64,000 nt of DNA. Source: Clostridia bacterium (GTDB lineage Bacteria > Bacillota > Clostridia > Oscillospirales > Acutalibacteraceae). Under the pieces are notes generated by a model. The model was given only the letters and a program-made list of their open reading frames with translations, ran no database searches and was not told the origin of the DNA. Below, piece by piece: positions 1-8,252 of the stretch. The position numbers and the translations under genes were made by a program. Location: assembly GCA_900752115.1 (NCBI GenBank), contig CAADUC010000107.1, forward strand, positions 1-64,000. Reading direction: 5' to 3'. Positions within the stretch are counted from its first letter, which is position 1. The number at the start of each line of letters is the position of its first letter.

Positions 1-112
1 AAGGAAAACCGGTCAGATAAAATCTGTTTTCCTGAGATGTGACCAGAACGGCCGCATGCTCTCCCTGCTCGCGAAGGAATCCTTCCTGCAGACGTTGGAT
101 CGCCAGACTCAT
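1..112 (-). CDS. Xaa-Pro aminopeptidase-like protein, N-terminal fragment
   Basis: The 3' part lies outside the window; 37 codons are visible. They read like the start of the creatinase-type N-terminal domain of M24 proline peptidases, including LVTSQENRFYLTGF, which matches the family pattern in which a Val-Thr-Ser stretch precedes Asn-Arg-x-Tyr-Leu-Thr-Gly-Phe. The ATG overlaps the aroQ stop as ATGA, so the two are translationally coupled. The order yqeG-aroQ-pepP is common in Clostridia. The metal-binding domain is not visible, so catalytic competence cannot be judged. Confidence 0.75.
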   Translation of the reverse strand, partial: MSLAIQRLQEGFLREQGEHAAVLVTSQENRFYLTGFP

Positions 113-570
113 TTTTGTGCCTCCTCTTGATCGTTCATCAAATACTTTAAAGCCTCTAAAGCAAGAAAATAGCTATGCTTTCCAAAACCGGAGATTTGAC
201 CTGCACATACAGGAGAAATGACCGATTTATGACGGAATTCCTCTCTGGCGTAGATATTGCTCATGTGTGTCTCCACAAACGGAATTTTGACCGACGCAAT
301 CGCATCCCGCAGAGAGTAGCTGTAATGCGTTAATGCGCCTGCATTGAGGACTACACCGTCATAGCGCTCCCGGGCTTCATGGATTTTGTCCACAAGATCG
401 CCCTCGTGGTTGCTCTGGAACACGTCACAATGACAGCCAAGCATTTGTGCGTATTCTACCACCTGCTGCTCAATCTCCGCAGCTGTTTCCCGGCCATAAA
501 CGCCCTTTTCGCGAATACCTACAAGGTTCAAATTCGGACCCAGCAGAAGCAGCACTTTTTTTTGCTTCAT
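109..570 (-). CDS. aroQ: Type II 3-dehydroquinate dehydratase
   Basis: This 153-aa cytosolic enzyme dehydrates 3-dehydroquinate to 3-dehydroshikimate in the shikimate pathway. Visible type II motifs are GPNLNLVG at residues 11-18 with the lid Tyr25, SNHEG at 53-57, the NAGALTH substrate loop near 76-82, E100-x-H102 with the catalytic His, R113, and GQISGFG at 124-130. Length is typical of the dodecameric type II family. A longer in-frame ORF exists, but the ATG at 570 has a purine-rich SD and overlaps the yqeG stop as ATGA; the downstream peptidase is coupled the same way. The usual family loop NPGAYTH reads NAGALTH here, a mild variation. Confidence 0.95.
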   Translation of the reverse strand: MKQKKVLLLLGPNLNLVGIREKGVYGRETAAEIEQQVVEYAQMLGCHCDVFQSNHEGDLVDKIHEARERYDGVVLNAGALTHYSYSLRDAIASVKIPFVETHMSNIYAREEFRHKSVISPVCAGQISGFGKHSYFLALEALKYLMNDQEEAQK

Positions 571-1094
571 TTTCCCTCTCCCTTTCTCCATGCATCCCAA
601 AGGCCAAGACGGCGTGCTTTTTCCCTCACCGGTTTTTCCAAAGCGCGGCGCCACCCGAAACGAAGCACACTTTCGGCTCCATGCGGTTCTACCAAAATCG
701 ACTGGACACCGGAAAGATTCGCTCCCAAAATATCGGTAAAGATCTGATCCCCCACCGCTGCGGTTTCCTTTCTGCTTACTCCCATCTCACGGACAGCCCG
801 CGAATACCCGATTGGAAACGGTTTGAGCGCCATGGATGCAAACGGAAGTGAAAACTGAGCGGCAAAAGGAGCCACACGCTTTTCAAAATTGTTTGACACG
901 ATCATCATGCGGATTCCGCTTCGCGCCATCTGCTGCGTCCATTCCAACGCTCCTTCGAAGGGCTGCTGCGAGCCGTGACCGGACAGAGTATTGTCGGCGT
1001 CCAGGATCAAGGCTCGCACTTTCATAGCGCGCAGCATGTCCGGAGTGATATCTGTTACCTGTCCGACACAAACCGTGGGAAGAAGAATCGCCAT
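567..1094 (-). CDS. yqeG: YqeG family HAD-IIIA phosphatase
   Basis: A 175-aa haloacid-dehalogenase-like hydrolase. Motif I is D32-A-D34-N-T-L, motif II is the VSNN run ending near residue 69, the motif III Lys is K91 followed by Pro, and motif IV is GDQIFTD with D116 and D121. All catalytic positions are therefore present. YqeG proteins are conserved in Firmicutes and are often placed near shikimate or ribosome-associated genes; the physiological substrate is unknown. The ATG at 1094 is preferred over a TTG at 1124 because AGGAG sits 7 nt upstream. Its stop overlaps the aroQ start by 4 nt. Confidence 0.9.
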   Translation of the reverse strand: MAILLPTVCVGQVTDITPDMLRAMKVRALILDADNTLSGHGSQQPFEGALEWTQQMARSGIRMMIVSNNFEKRVAPFAAQFSLPFASMALKPFPIGYSRAVREMGVSRKETAAVGDQIFTDILGANLSGVQSILVEPHGAESVLRFGWRRALEKPVREKARRLGLWDAWRKGEGK

Positions 1095-1132
1095 ATCATA
1101 TCTCCTAACTTGTTTGCTTGTCAAATCGCGTA

Positions 1133-1167
1133 GTGAAAGAAAAAAGCGGGCGAATACCGCCCGCTTT
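1133..1167 (-). terminator. rpsU intrinsic terminator
   Basis: A 10-bp GC-rich stem (1143-1152 with 1158-1167, loop AATAC) is followed on the minus strand by a T-rich run. It lies 27 bp beyond the rpsU stop and separates rpsU from yqeG. Confidence 0.85.
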
Positions 1168-1193
1168 CAAGTGAGAGTTCCTCTTCGCAATGT

Positions 1194-1370
1194 TTACTTA
1201 TACTTGCGCTTACGGGCTGCCTCAGACTTCTTCTTGCGTCTGACAGAGGGCTTCTCATAAGCCTCTCTCTTGCGAACCTCTGCAATAACACCAGCTCTAG
1301 CACATTGCTTCTTAAATCTTCTGAGAGCACTTTCCAAAGATTCGTTGTCTTTGATTCGAATTTCAGCCAT
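1194..1370 (-). CDS. rpsU: 30S ribosomal protein S21
   Basis: A 58-aa basic protein beginning [19 protein letters not shown] and ending in a Lys/Arg-rich tail ([15 protein letters not shown]), which is the full-length S21 pattern. S21 sits on the 30S platform near the anti-Shine-Dalgarno region and takes part in initiation. The gene has its own consensus promoter (1431-1459) and its own terminator, so it is monocistronic. It is too short for a 60-codon ORF cut-off and was found by translating the gap between yqeG and the tRNAs. Confidence 0.96.
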   Translation of the reverse strand: MAEIRIKDNESLESALRRFKKQCARAGVIAEVRKREAYEKPSVRRKKKSEAARKRKYK

Positions 1371-1430
1371 TTATTTCCCTCCCATCCGCCGCTCGGCAGG
1401 GGTATGAGTAAGTCGCATTACATAAAAAAT

Positions 1431-1459
1431 ATTATACAGATACAACCTCGATCTGTCAA
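1431..1459 (-). promoter_or_regulatory. Sigma-A promoter of rpsU
   Basis: Minus-strand TTGACA (1454-1459), 17-bp spacer, TATAAT (1431-1436): both hexamers are perfect consensus, about 60 bp upstream of the rpsU start. Confidence 0.9.
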
Positions 1460-1544
1460 GAGTAATTTCAAAAAAAGAATGAAATTACCGGCAAACTTTC
1501 TTTTGCCGAAGCGGCTACAACCGCCTCCCTGCAGACCAAAGATT

Positions 1545-1583
1545 GTAAAAAATCCTGCAATTCATGTTGAATTGCAGGATTTT
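1545..1583 (-). terminator. Terminator of the Trp-Asp-Thr tRNA operon
   Basis: A perfect 16-bp stem (1549-1564 with 1568-1583), 3-nt loop, then a T run on the minus strand. It starts immediately after the CCA of tRNA-Thr. Confidence 0.9.
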
Positions 1584-1659
1584 TGGAGCTGCTAGGCAGA
1601 TTCGAACTGCCGACCTCATCCTTACCAAGGATGTGCTCTGCCTACTGAGCCATAGCAGC
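1584..1659 (-). tRNA. tRNA-Thr (GGT)
   Basis: A 76-nt cloverleaf with CCA encoded. The acceptor stem is GCTGCTA/TAGCAGC, the anticodon stem CATCC/GGATG and the anticodon loop TTGGTAA, giving GGT. TTCGAAT forms the T loop. It is the last gene of the three-tRNA operon. Confidence 0.97.
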
Positions 1660-1662
1660 ATA

Positions 1663-1739
1663 TGGCGACCCGGAACGGGCTCGAACCGTCGACCTCTAGC
1701 GTGACAGGCTAGCGTTCTAACCAACTGAACTACCGGGCC
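1663..1739 (-). tRNA. tRNA-Asp (GTC)
   Basis: A 77-nt cloverleaf with encoded CCA. The acceptor is GGCCCGG/CCGGGTC (one G-T pair), discriminator G, and the anticodon loop CTGTCAC gives GTC. It lies 3 nt from tRNA-Thr and 3 nt from tRNA-Trp. Confidence 0.97.
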
Positions 1740-1742
1740 ATA

Positions 1743-1818
1743 TGGCAGGGGCAGAAGGACTTGAACCCTCGGCACGTGGTTTTGGAGACCACTGCTCTAC
1801 CAACTGAGCTATACCCCT
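1743..1818 (-). tRNA. tRNA-Trp (CCA)
   Basis: A 76-nt cloverleaf with encoded CCA tail. The acceptor is AGGGGTA/TGCCCCT and the anticodon loop CTCCAAA gives CCA. It is the first gene of the operon, about 45 bp downstream of a strong promoter. Confidence 0.97.
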
Positions 1819-1868
1819 ATTTCCCCGCTGCCTTTGGTTGTCTTTCTGACTTCCTCAGCGCGAGTATT

Positions 1869-1897
1869 ATAATACCAGATTACCCTCGGGATGTCAA
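1869..1897 (-). promoter_or_regulatory. Promoter of the tRNA operon
   Basis: Minus-strand TTGACA (1892-1897), 17-bp spacer, TATTAT (1869-1874). A GC-rich CGCGC tract follows the -10, which resembles a stringent discriminator. Confidence 0.85.
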
Positions 1898-2565
1898 TAC
1901 TTTTTTTCTGTTTTTCCGACACATGCAAAAAAGCTCGCAAACCCTCATTGCCATGCGATTTTTTGCGGACTGAACCATAAAACAGTCAAAAATTTTTTTG
2001 ATTTCTCTCGCCAAACTCTCTTTTTCGGTCATGCATTTTCTCATGATTTTGTTTTTCCCTCTTTATTTTTTCCGTAACCATAAAAATTATTCGGCCGTCT
2101 TTAACTCCGTCTCTCTTTCATTTCAAGATGCAAAAGTACGGAGAAGTGCAAATCCGTTTTGGCTGAGAGAAGAACACATTATTTATAAAAAGATCTTTCA
2201 AAAATTTAAAGCGTGAAAATTCATATTGAACAAACAGAAAAGCTAACCGACGGTTTCTCGTCCGGCTTTTGGATGTCTTATCAATGGACAATGCTTCTCC
2301 TCAGCAGACAAAGAGAAAGTCAGCTCCTTGAGCCAGGCACGTCCCCGGCGGCGGTTTTCTTCTGGCTTTCCGGAAAGAGGATACAACCAGTCTTTCCGGA
2401 AACACGTTCGATTTCCGGAAAACTCCCAAGAATCAGGCATGGAAAAAGGCGCTTTGTACCGTCAAATTTTGGCCCCAGACGACGAAGAACAAGGTCCATA
2501 AGCCGCTCCTCAACTTAGACGACTTATTATTCCGCGTAAGGCCAAAAACTCCCCACAAAGAAATA
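1898..2565. other. Gene-free interval between tRNA operon and pfkA
   Basis: About 670 bp with no supportable gene. Short ORFs occur on both strands but have no family-like sequence and no convincing SD. The left half is very AT-rich with poly-T runs; the right half is GC-richer and contains a cluster of three identical palindromes (2367-2421). A decayed gene or an unrecognised regulatory RNA remains possible. Confidence 0.6.
2367..2421. repeat. Three copies of palindrome TTTCCGGAAA
   Basis: Exact 10-bp palindromes occur at 2367-2376, 2393-2402 and 2412-2421, start-to-start 26 and 19 bp. They lie in non-coding DNA far from any start codon. They resemble a protein-binding cluster more than a terminator, because each stem has no loop. 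Confidence 0.6.
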
Positions 2566-2595
2566 ACGGGCAAGGAACAACCGCTCCTCGCCCGT
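2566..2595 (-). terminator. pfkA terminator
   Basis: An 11-bp stem with one mismatched/wobble position (ACGGGCGAGGA with TCCTTGCCCGT), followed on the minus strand by TATTTCTTT. It lies about 20 bp after the pfkA stop. Confidence 0.7.
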
Positions 2596-2614
2596 CGTGA
2601 ATCTCGTTAAATGA

Positions 2615-3616
2615 TCAAATGGAAATCTTATGCGCGATTCTGTAAAGATCCTCATCAAACGTACGCTTCATATTGAGCGCATCGGTAATATCAAGATCGA
2701 TAATCTTACTGTCGCGCATAACAACAACACGATTGCTCTTGCCTGCACACAACAGTTCTACAGCACGGTAACCCATTTCGCTGGCAACAACACGGTCGCG
2801 CAGAGACGGAGAACCACCACGCTGCACATGGCCGAGAACAGTCGCGCGCGTCTCGATACCGGTCTGGCTTTCAATCGCCTTCGCCAGATCGTGTACACTG
2901 CGATCGACACCCTCCGCAACAAGAATAATGAAGTGTTTCTTTCCGGTCTTCTGCGTAAAACGCATGCGTCCGATAATATCTCTGTCAAAGTCGTAGGGAA
3001 CCTCAGGCACAAGGATGGTGGTCGCACCGACAGCAATACCAGTCTGCAGCGCCAGATCACCGCAGCGGCGGCCCATTACTTCAACAACACTGCAGCGATC
3101 ATGAGATTCCGTCGTATCACGGAGGCGGTCAATCATCTGAACCGCCGTGTTCATAGCCGTATCAAAGCCGATCGTATATTCGCTGCTGGCAATATCGTTG
3201 TCGATGGTGCCGGGGTTGCCGATGGAGGGGGCGCCGGTATTCGTCAGGTCACTTTCACCGCGGAAGGAGCCGTCGCCGCCAATGACCACGACGCCGTCAA
3301 TCCCCAGCTCACGGCATTTGTCGGCAGCCTTTTTCACGCCCTCAGGCGTGTTGAATTCGGGGCTGCGGGCTGTATACAGCATCGTTCCGCCACGATGGAT
3401 GATATCGGAAACCGAACGGAGATTCATCTCAAAGATATCCTTGTCGTCCTCCGTCTCCTTGCCGACCTTACCGCTCAAAAGGCCATTATATCCTCTTCTG
3501 ACACCCATAACCTTGAGACCCGACGTAATTCCGGCGCGGACAACCGCTCTGATTGCGGCGTTCATGCCCGGGGCATCGCCGCCGCTTGTAAGGACAGCAA
3601 TCGTTTTTTCGCTCAT
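2615..3616 (-). CDS. pfkA: ATP-dependent 6-phosphofructokinase
   Basis: A 333-aa glycolytic enzyme phosphorylating fructose 6-phosphate. GGDAPGMN lies at 12-19, GGDGS at 113-117 and PGTIDND at 135-141 with the catalytic Asp139. Gly at both the GGDGS and PGTIDND specificity positions marks the ATP-using class rather than the PPi-using class, which carries Asp and Lys there. The ATG at 3616 has a GGGGGA SD; a 17-residue upstream extension is unlikely. It has its own promoter (3673-3701) although it follows dnaE, a common pairing in Firmicutes. Confidence 0.96.
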   Translation of the reverse strand: MSEKTIAVLTSGGDAPGMNAAIRAVVRAGITSGLKVMGVRRGYNGLLSGKVGKETEDDKDIFEMNLRSVSDIIHRGGTMLYTARSPEFNTPEGVKKAADKCRELGIDGVVVIGGDGSFRGESDLTNTGAPSIGNPGTIDNDIASSEYTIGFDTAMNTAVQMIDRLRDTTESHDRCSVVEVMGRRCGDLALQTGIAVGATTILVPEVPYDFDRDIIGRMRFTQKTGKKHFIILVAEGVDRSVHDLAKAIESQTGIETRATVLGHVQRGGSPSLRDRVVASEMGYRAVELLCAGKSNRVVVMRDSKIIDLDITDALNMKRTFDEDLYRIAHKISI

Positions 3617-3672
3617 GAGTTGTATCCCCCTATAATTATGATGTGATGAAAAACAATCAGGTATCACCCTAT

Positions 3673-3701
3673 ATTATAACGGCTCGATTTGATTGAATCA
3701 A
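3673..3701 (-). promoter_or_regulatory. Promoter of pfkA
   Basis: Minus-strand TTGATT (3696-3701), 17-bp spacer, TATAAT (3673-3678), about 57 bp upstream of the pfkA ATG. Confidence 0.8.
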
Positions 3702-3745
3702 GCGAAGAAATATGGATATTGGTTCCTACTTTATGGAATTTTCTA

Positions 3746-6700
3746 TCATTTGTCCACAATTGCGACATTTTTATTTCCCAAAACATGACACAACTGTTGC
3801 AATAGCACATCGTTAAGTGATACCCTCATGGAGACAGGCGCAGAAAAAAGTTTACGCACATCGTTATAATAGATATAAACAGGTGTAGCCCCTTCAAAAA
3901 GCTCCAAAAGCTGGCACGCCCGCTGATACCTTGGACTGCTGCCGGACGGAACTTTCAAGTACAGTCCCGGCCGCTTTCCGGACGATCGCTTGGCTGGCTG
4001 CGCCTCTCCCCCATGTGAATCCTCCTCCTGAAGAGGCAGGACAGATTCACACAGCAGCTTCGCATCCTCTTCTTCACGGCGGCTCAGCTTTGCCTTCATC
4101 ACGATGGGCTGGCCTTCTGTGAGATAGGCGCCGTACTCGTTAAGCGTAGAAGGAAAGACAAGGACCTCGATGGAACCAAACATGTCTTCAAAAAGCAGAA
4201 ACGCCATGGTGGCCCCGTTTTTTGTTACCTTCATCTTCATGCTGCTGATCATGCCGAGCACTGTAACCATCTCTCCGTCACGGAAGGATGTGCTCTCTTC
4301 CTCAAGCAAATCACCGATATGCACAGCGCCGTATTTTTCATACCGATCAAGATAGGACGCCATAGGATGACCCGAGAGGAACATCCCCGTCACTTCTTTC
4401 TCATAAGCAAGCTTTTCGCGTTCTGAGAAATCAGGCAGCGGAGGAACCACAAAATCCTGCTTATTTTCTTCGGACCCACCGAGATCAAAAAAGCCAAGCT
4501 GTCCCTCCACATTGCGGCGCTTATCATCCTCCAAAAAATCCAGTACGGTTCCAGCGTTTTCCAGCATCTGCCTGCGATTGAGATCAAGGCCGTCCAGAGC
4601 GCCGCACTTAATAAGGCTTTCAAGCGCACGGCGGTTCAGCTCAGAAAACTCCCGTTTACAGAAATCGAAAAACGAGGTAAACAGCCCATCCCTCTCTCTG
4701 TCCCGAACGATATGCTGCAGAAAACCACGGCCAAGATTCTTGACAGCCAAAAGGCCGAAACGAATATTGCGCCCCGCCACGGCAAAGCCCAGATTGCTCT
4801 GGTTAATATGCGGAGGCAATACGCGAATTCCCAACCGCGTGCACTCTGCTATATAGGAAACGATCTTATTGGTATTATCGAGCACACTGGTCAGCAAGGC
4901 CGCCATGTATTCTTTGGGGTAAAAACATTTAAGCCACGCTGTTTGATAGGAAACGAGAGCGTAGGCCGCGGCATGCGATTTGTTAAACGCATAGGCCGCA
5001 AAACTCTCCATCTCACTGAAAATTTCAACCGCCGTTTTTTCGTCCACCCCTCGACGGATGCAGCCTTCTACCTCAACCTCGCCTTTCTCATTGGTCAGGC
5101 CATGAATAAAAATCTGCTTTTCTCTCTCCATCACATCCGCTTTCTTTTTGCTCATAGCACGGCGAACGATATCGGCACGGCCGAGAGAATAGCCTGCGAG
5201 CTCACGAAAAATCTGCATTACCTGTTCCTGGTAGACAATGCATCCGTAGGTAACGTCCAATATTTTTTTAAGACGAGGATGCTTGAAGCGAACCATAGAA
5301 GGATTGTGGCGGCATTCGATATATCGGGGAATCGACTGCATAGGGCCGGGACGGTAAAGGGAAATAACCGCAATAAGATCTTCCATGTTCTGCGGACGCA
5401 GCTGCATGATCACATTGCGCATGCCTCCCGATTCAAATTGGAAAACACCTTCCATATGCCCCGCTGTCATCATTGCATAGACATTCGGTTCATCCTCTGG
5501 AATAGATTCAATGGAAAAATCCGGCCTGATTTTCCGAATCTGCTCCACGGCGTCATGGATGACAGAAAGGTTGCGGAGTCCAAGAAAATCAATTTTGAGA
5601 AGTCCCAGCTCCTCAAGCGCGGTCATAGTATACTGTGTCACAATGGAGTCGCCATTCTTGGCCAAGGGTACATAATAGCTGACCGGCTTGTCCGTAATCA
5701 CAACGCCGGCTGCGTGCGTGGAAGCGTTGCGCGGCATTCCTTCGACTTTTCTCGCCATATCGACAAGACTGTGAATCTGAGGATCTGACTCGTAGCGCTG
5801 CCGGAGTTCAGAGGAGCGCTCCAGTGCCGCGTTTAAAGTAATGTTCAGCTCCATCGGAACCATTTTCGCGACGGAATCCACCACTTGATACGGAATCGCC
5901 ATGGCTCGTCCCACATCGCGCAGGGACCCGCGCGCTGCCATTGTGCCGAACGTCACAATCTGCGCTACATGATCCGCTCCGTATTTGCGCACCACATATT
6001 CGATCATTTCCGGACGGCGCTCATCGCTGAAATCCACATCGAAATCCGGCATACTGACACGCTCCGGATTTAAAAAGCGCTCAAAAAGGAGGTGATAGCG
6101 AATGGGATCAATGCTGGTAATCCCTAAGCAATAGGCAGCAAGGCTTCCGGCGCCTGAACCTCTTCCCGGTCCTACCGGAATCCCAACACTTCTCGCATAA
6201 TGGATAAAGTCGTAAACAATCAGATAGTAGTTGACATATCCCATCTGCTCAATGACGGATTGTTCATAGGCAAGACGTTCCACAATCTCCTGAGACGGAT
6301 GATCGCCATAACGCCTGCGAAGCCCCTCCCGGCATAGGCGGCGGAAATACGCCAGATTCCCTTCTCCCTCCGGTGCTTCAAATCTGGGCAGCTTGGTTTT
6401 CCCGAATTCGAACTCCACCTGACAGCGTTCGGCTATTTTCCAGGTGTTGTCCGCCGCTTCAGGAAGATCGGGGAAAAGTGCACGCATCTCCTCCTCCGAC
6501 TTAAAATAAAACTCCTGTGAACCGAATTCAAGCCCGTCTTTCTCTTCAATTGTTCGGTTTGTTTGAATGCAGAGGAGGACATGATGCATTTCATGATCCT
6601 CGCGGGTGATATAATGGCAATCGTTTGTAACGACAAGAGGGATATCAAGCTCACGGGAAAGGCGGATCAGCTGAGGGTTGATCAGTTTCTGCTCGCGAAT

Positions 6701-7231
6701 CCCATGATCCTGCAGCTCCAGAAAGAAATTTCCTTTACCGAAAATGGATTCATAGCGCAGGGCAGCTTCGCGGGCGCCTTCATAATCATTGGCGGTAAGC
6801 GCACGGGGAATCTCACCTGCCAGACAAGCAGAAAGCGCAATCAGTCCTTCATGGTACTGTTCAAGCAGCTCCATATCGACACGCGGTTTGCTGTAAAAGC
6901 CTTCTGTCCACGCACGGGAGACAAGCTCAGTCAGATTTCGGTATCCAACATTGTTTTCGCATAACAGGACCAGATGACGATGCTCGCCATCCAGCTCGTG
7001 CACTTTATCAAAACGGGAGCGCTGCGCGACATATACCTCGCAGCCGATAACAGGGTGAATCCCGCGTTTTTTCGCTTCTTTGTAAAATTCTACCGCTCCG
7101 TACATCACGCCATGATCCGTGATGGCAACCGCGCGATCGCCCCGGCTCTGCGCAGTGTCAAGCAGCTGCCGAATCCGACAGGCTCCGTCGAGCAGACTGT
7201 ATTCTGTGTGAAGATGCAGATGGACAAACAT
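3746..7231 (-). CDS. dnaE: DNA polymerase III subunit alpha, DnaE type
   Basis: A 1161-aa replicative polymerase. It begins FVHLHLHTEYSLLDG, the PHP-domain metal-binding signature. The C-family palm follows, with PGRGSGAGS and the catalytic PDFDVDF (two Asp) near residue 390, then the fingers, a helix-hairpin-helix region and a C-terminal OB-fold (VTVLGMISSMKMKVTKNGATMAFLLFED). The PHP motif and the lack of an exonuclease insertion separate it from PolC. In Firmicutes DnaE usually extends primers for PolC. The start at 7231 has GGAGAGGAG upstream; the 9-residue extension before it is not family-like. It lies 82 bp after whiA. Confidence 0.97.
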   Translation of the reverse strand: MFVHLHLHTEYSLLDGACRIRQLLDTAQSRGDRAVAITDHGVMYGAVEFYKEAKKRGIHPVIGCEVYVAQRSRFDKVHELDGEHRHLVLLCENNVGYRNLTELVSRAWTEGFYSKPRVDMELLEQYHEGLIALSACLAGEIPRALTANDYEGAREAALRYESIFGKGNFFLELQDHGIREQKLINPQLIRLSRELDIPLVVTNDCHYITREDHEMHHVLLCIQTNRTIEEKDGLEFGSQEFYFKSEEEMRALFPDLPEAADNTWKIAERCQVEFEFGKTKLPRFEAPEGEGNLAYFRRLCREGLRRRYGDHPSQEIVERLAYEQSVIEQMGYVNYYLIVYDFIHYARSVGIPVGPGRGSGAGSLAAYCLGITSIDPIRYHLLFERFLNPERVSMPDFDVDFSDERRPEMIEYVVRKYGADHVAQIVTFGTMAARGSLRDVGRAMAIPYQVVDSVAKMVPMELNITLNAALERSSELRQRYESDPQIHSLVDMARKVEGMPRNASTHAAGVVITDKPVSYYVPLAKNGDSIVTQYTMTALEELGLLKIDFLGLRNLSVIHDAVEQIRKIRPDFSIESIPEDEPNVYAMMTAGHMEGVFQFESGGMRNVIMQLRPQNMEDLIAVISLYRPGPMQSIPRYIECRHNPSMVRFKHPRLKKILDVTYGCIVYQEQVMQIFRELAGYSLGRADIVRRAMSKKKADVMEREKQIFIHGLTNEKGEVEVEGCIRRGVDEKTAVEIFSEMESFAAYAFNKSHAAAYALVSYQTAWLKCFYPKEYMAALLTSVLDNTNKIVSYIAECTRLGIRVLPPHINQSNLGFAVAGRNIRFGLLAVKNLGRGFLQHIVRDRERDGLFTSFFDFCKREFSELNRRALESLIKCGALDGLDLNRRQMLENAGTVLDFLEDDKRRNVEGQLGFFDLGGSEENKQDFVVPPLPDFSEREKLAYEKEVTGMFLSGHPMASYLDRYEKYGAVHIGDLLEEESTSFRDGEMVTVLGMISSMKMKVTKNGATMAFLLFEDMFGSIEVLVFPSTLNEYGAYLTEGQPIVMKAKLSRREEEDAKLLCESVLPLQEEDSHGGEAQPAKRSSGKRPGLYLKVPSGSSPRYQRACQLLELFEGATPVYIYYNDVRKLFSAPVSMRVSLNDVLLQQLCHVLGNKNVAIVDK

Positions 7232-7313
7232 ATTTTTTCTCCTCTCCCGGTCTTCCATACCATCGAAAAAGGCCGAGGAACACTCTTTGCTGCTGTCATG
7301 GAGGCAAATGAAT

Positions 7314-8246
7314 TCAGCCGGAATCGCGCGAGCGCGTCTGCTCTGCGAGTTCCACGATACGGCGCAGGCGATGGTTTACTCCGGAACGGCTCAAAGGCTG
7401 CCGAAGCATCCCACCCAATTCCCGCAGCGTTAAATCCGGATTTTCCAGGCGCAAGGCGGCCAGCTCGCGCAAATCTTCTGGCAGCGCTTCGATTCCGATC
7501 GTATTCTGAATCTGCTCAAGCGCAAGCAGCTGCCGGGCGGCTGCATTGGCTGTTTTATCAATATTCGCCGTCTCAAAATTGTTGCGGCGGTTCAGATTAT
7601 TGCGCATTTCCTTCAGCATCTTAGCCTGCATGAGCTCCATAGAGGCGTTCTGCGCGCCAAGATACGTCAGTAAATCTGCAACGCACTCACTGCCGCGAAT
7701 GTACACCACATACTTTCCCTTCCGATTCACGCTTCCGGGCTGCAGGCCAAGGCCCCCTGCACGGGCAAGCAGTTCCGACAGGTCGCCGGCCAATCGCATA
7801 AAGGGTACGGAAAACTCCAGATGATACCCCTTCTCCGGAGACATCACCGTTCCGCAGCAAAGGAAGGCCCCGCGCAGAAAAGCCTGCACGCAGCCCTCGC
7901 ATTTCATATTCTCATCATGGATTCGCAAGTTCAGTTCTGACGAACGGTGGGAAAAGGCATGCAAAAAACGGAGCCGCTGATCCTCTCCCGGCACAGAAAC
8001 GGAAAATGTGGTTTTCCCTCCCCTACGGACTACAGCGGACGCCGATTCCACGAAAACTCCGATCGCCGCCGCAGCTTCCTGTGCAGCCCGTCGCGCTACC
8101 GGAGCGCTTTCTGTCAAAAAAGAAACAGAGGAGGCGGAAAAACTTCCGCCAAACAGAAAAAGCCCGTAGCATTCCGCCGCACGGCAACAATCATGCGGCG
8201 TTTCGACACGGCAAAGCTCTGCTTTTGCCTCGGATGAAAATGACAT
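7314..8246 (-). CDS. whiA: DNA-binding protein WhiA
   Basis: A 310-aa protein beginning MSFSSEAKAELCRV. It has a LAGLIDADG-like N-terminal region (RGAFLCCGTVMSPEKGYHLEF) and a C-terminal helix-turn-helix (LTLRELGGMLRQPLSRSGVNHRL). In actinobacteria WhiA is a sporulation regulator; in Firmicutes it is nucleoid-associated and influences division and chromosome segregation. Here rapZ ends only 6 bp upstream, whereas yvcK often lies between rapZ and whiA in Firmicutes. The gene leads into dnaE. Confidence 0.95.
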   Translation of the reverse strand: MSFSSEAKAELCRVETPHDCCRAAECYGLFLFGGSFSASSVSFLTESAPVARRAAQEAAAAIGVFVESASAVVRRGGKTTFSVSVPGEDQRLRFLHAFSHRSSELNLRIHDENMKCEGCVQAFLRGAFLCCGTVMSPEKGYHLEFSVPFMRLAGDLSELLARAGGLGLQPGSVNRKGKYVVYIRGSECVADLLTYLGAQNASMELMQAKMLKEMRNNLNRRNNFETANIDKTANAAARQLLALEQIQNTIGIEALPEDLRELAALRLENPDLTLRELGGMLRQPLSRSGVNHRLRRIVELAEQTRSRDSG

Positions 8247-8252
8247 GACCGA

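Noticed and set aside
1515-1775. 86-codon minus-strand ORF
   Set aside because: It runs through three tRNA genes and their terminator.
2213-2518. 101-codon plus-strand ORF in the gap before pfkA
   Set aside because: Arg/Ser-rich with no SD or recognisable domain; it overlaps the palindrome cluster.
2630-3646. 338-codon open frame on the plus strand
   Set aside because: Antisense shadow of pfkA.
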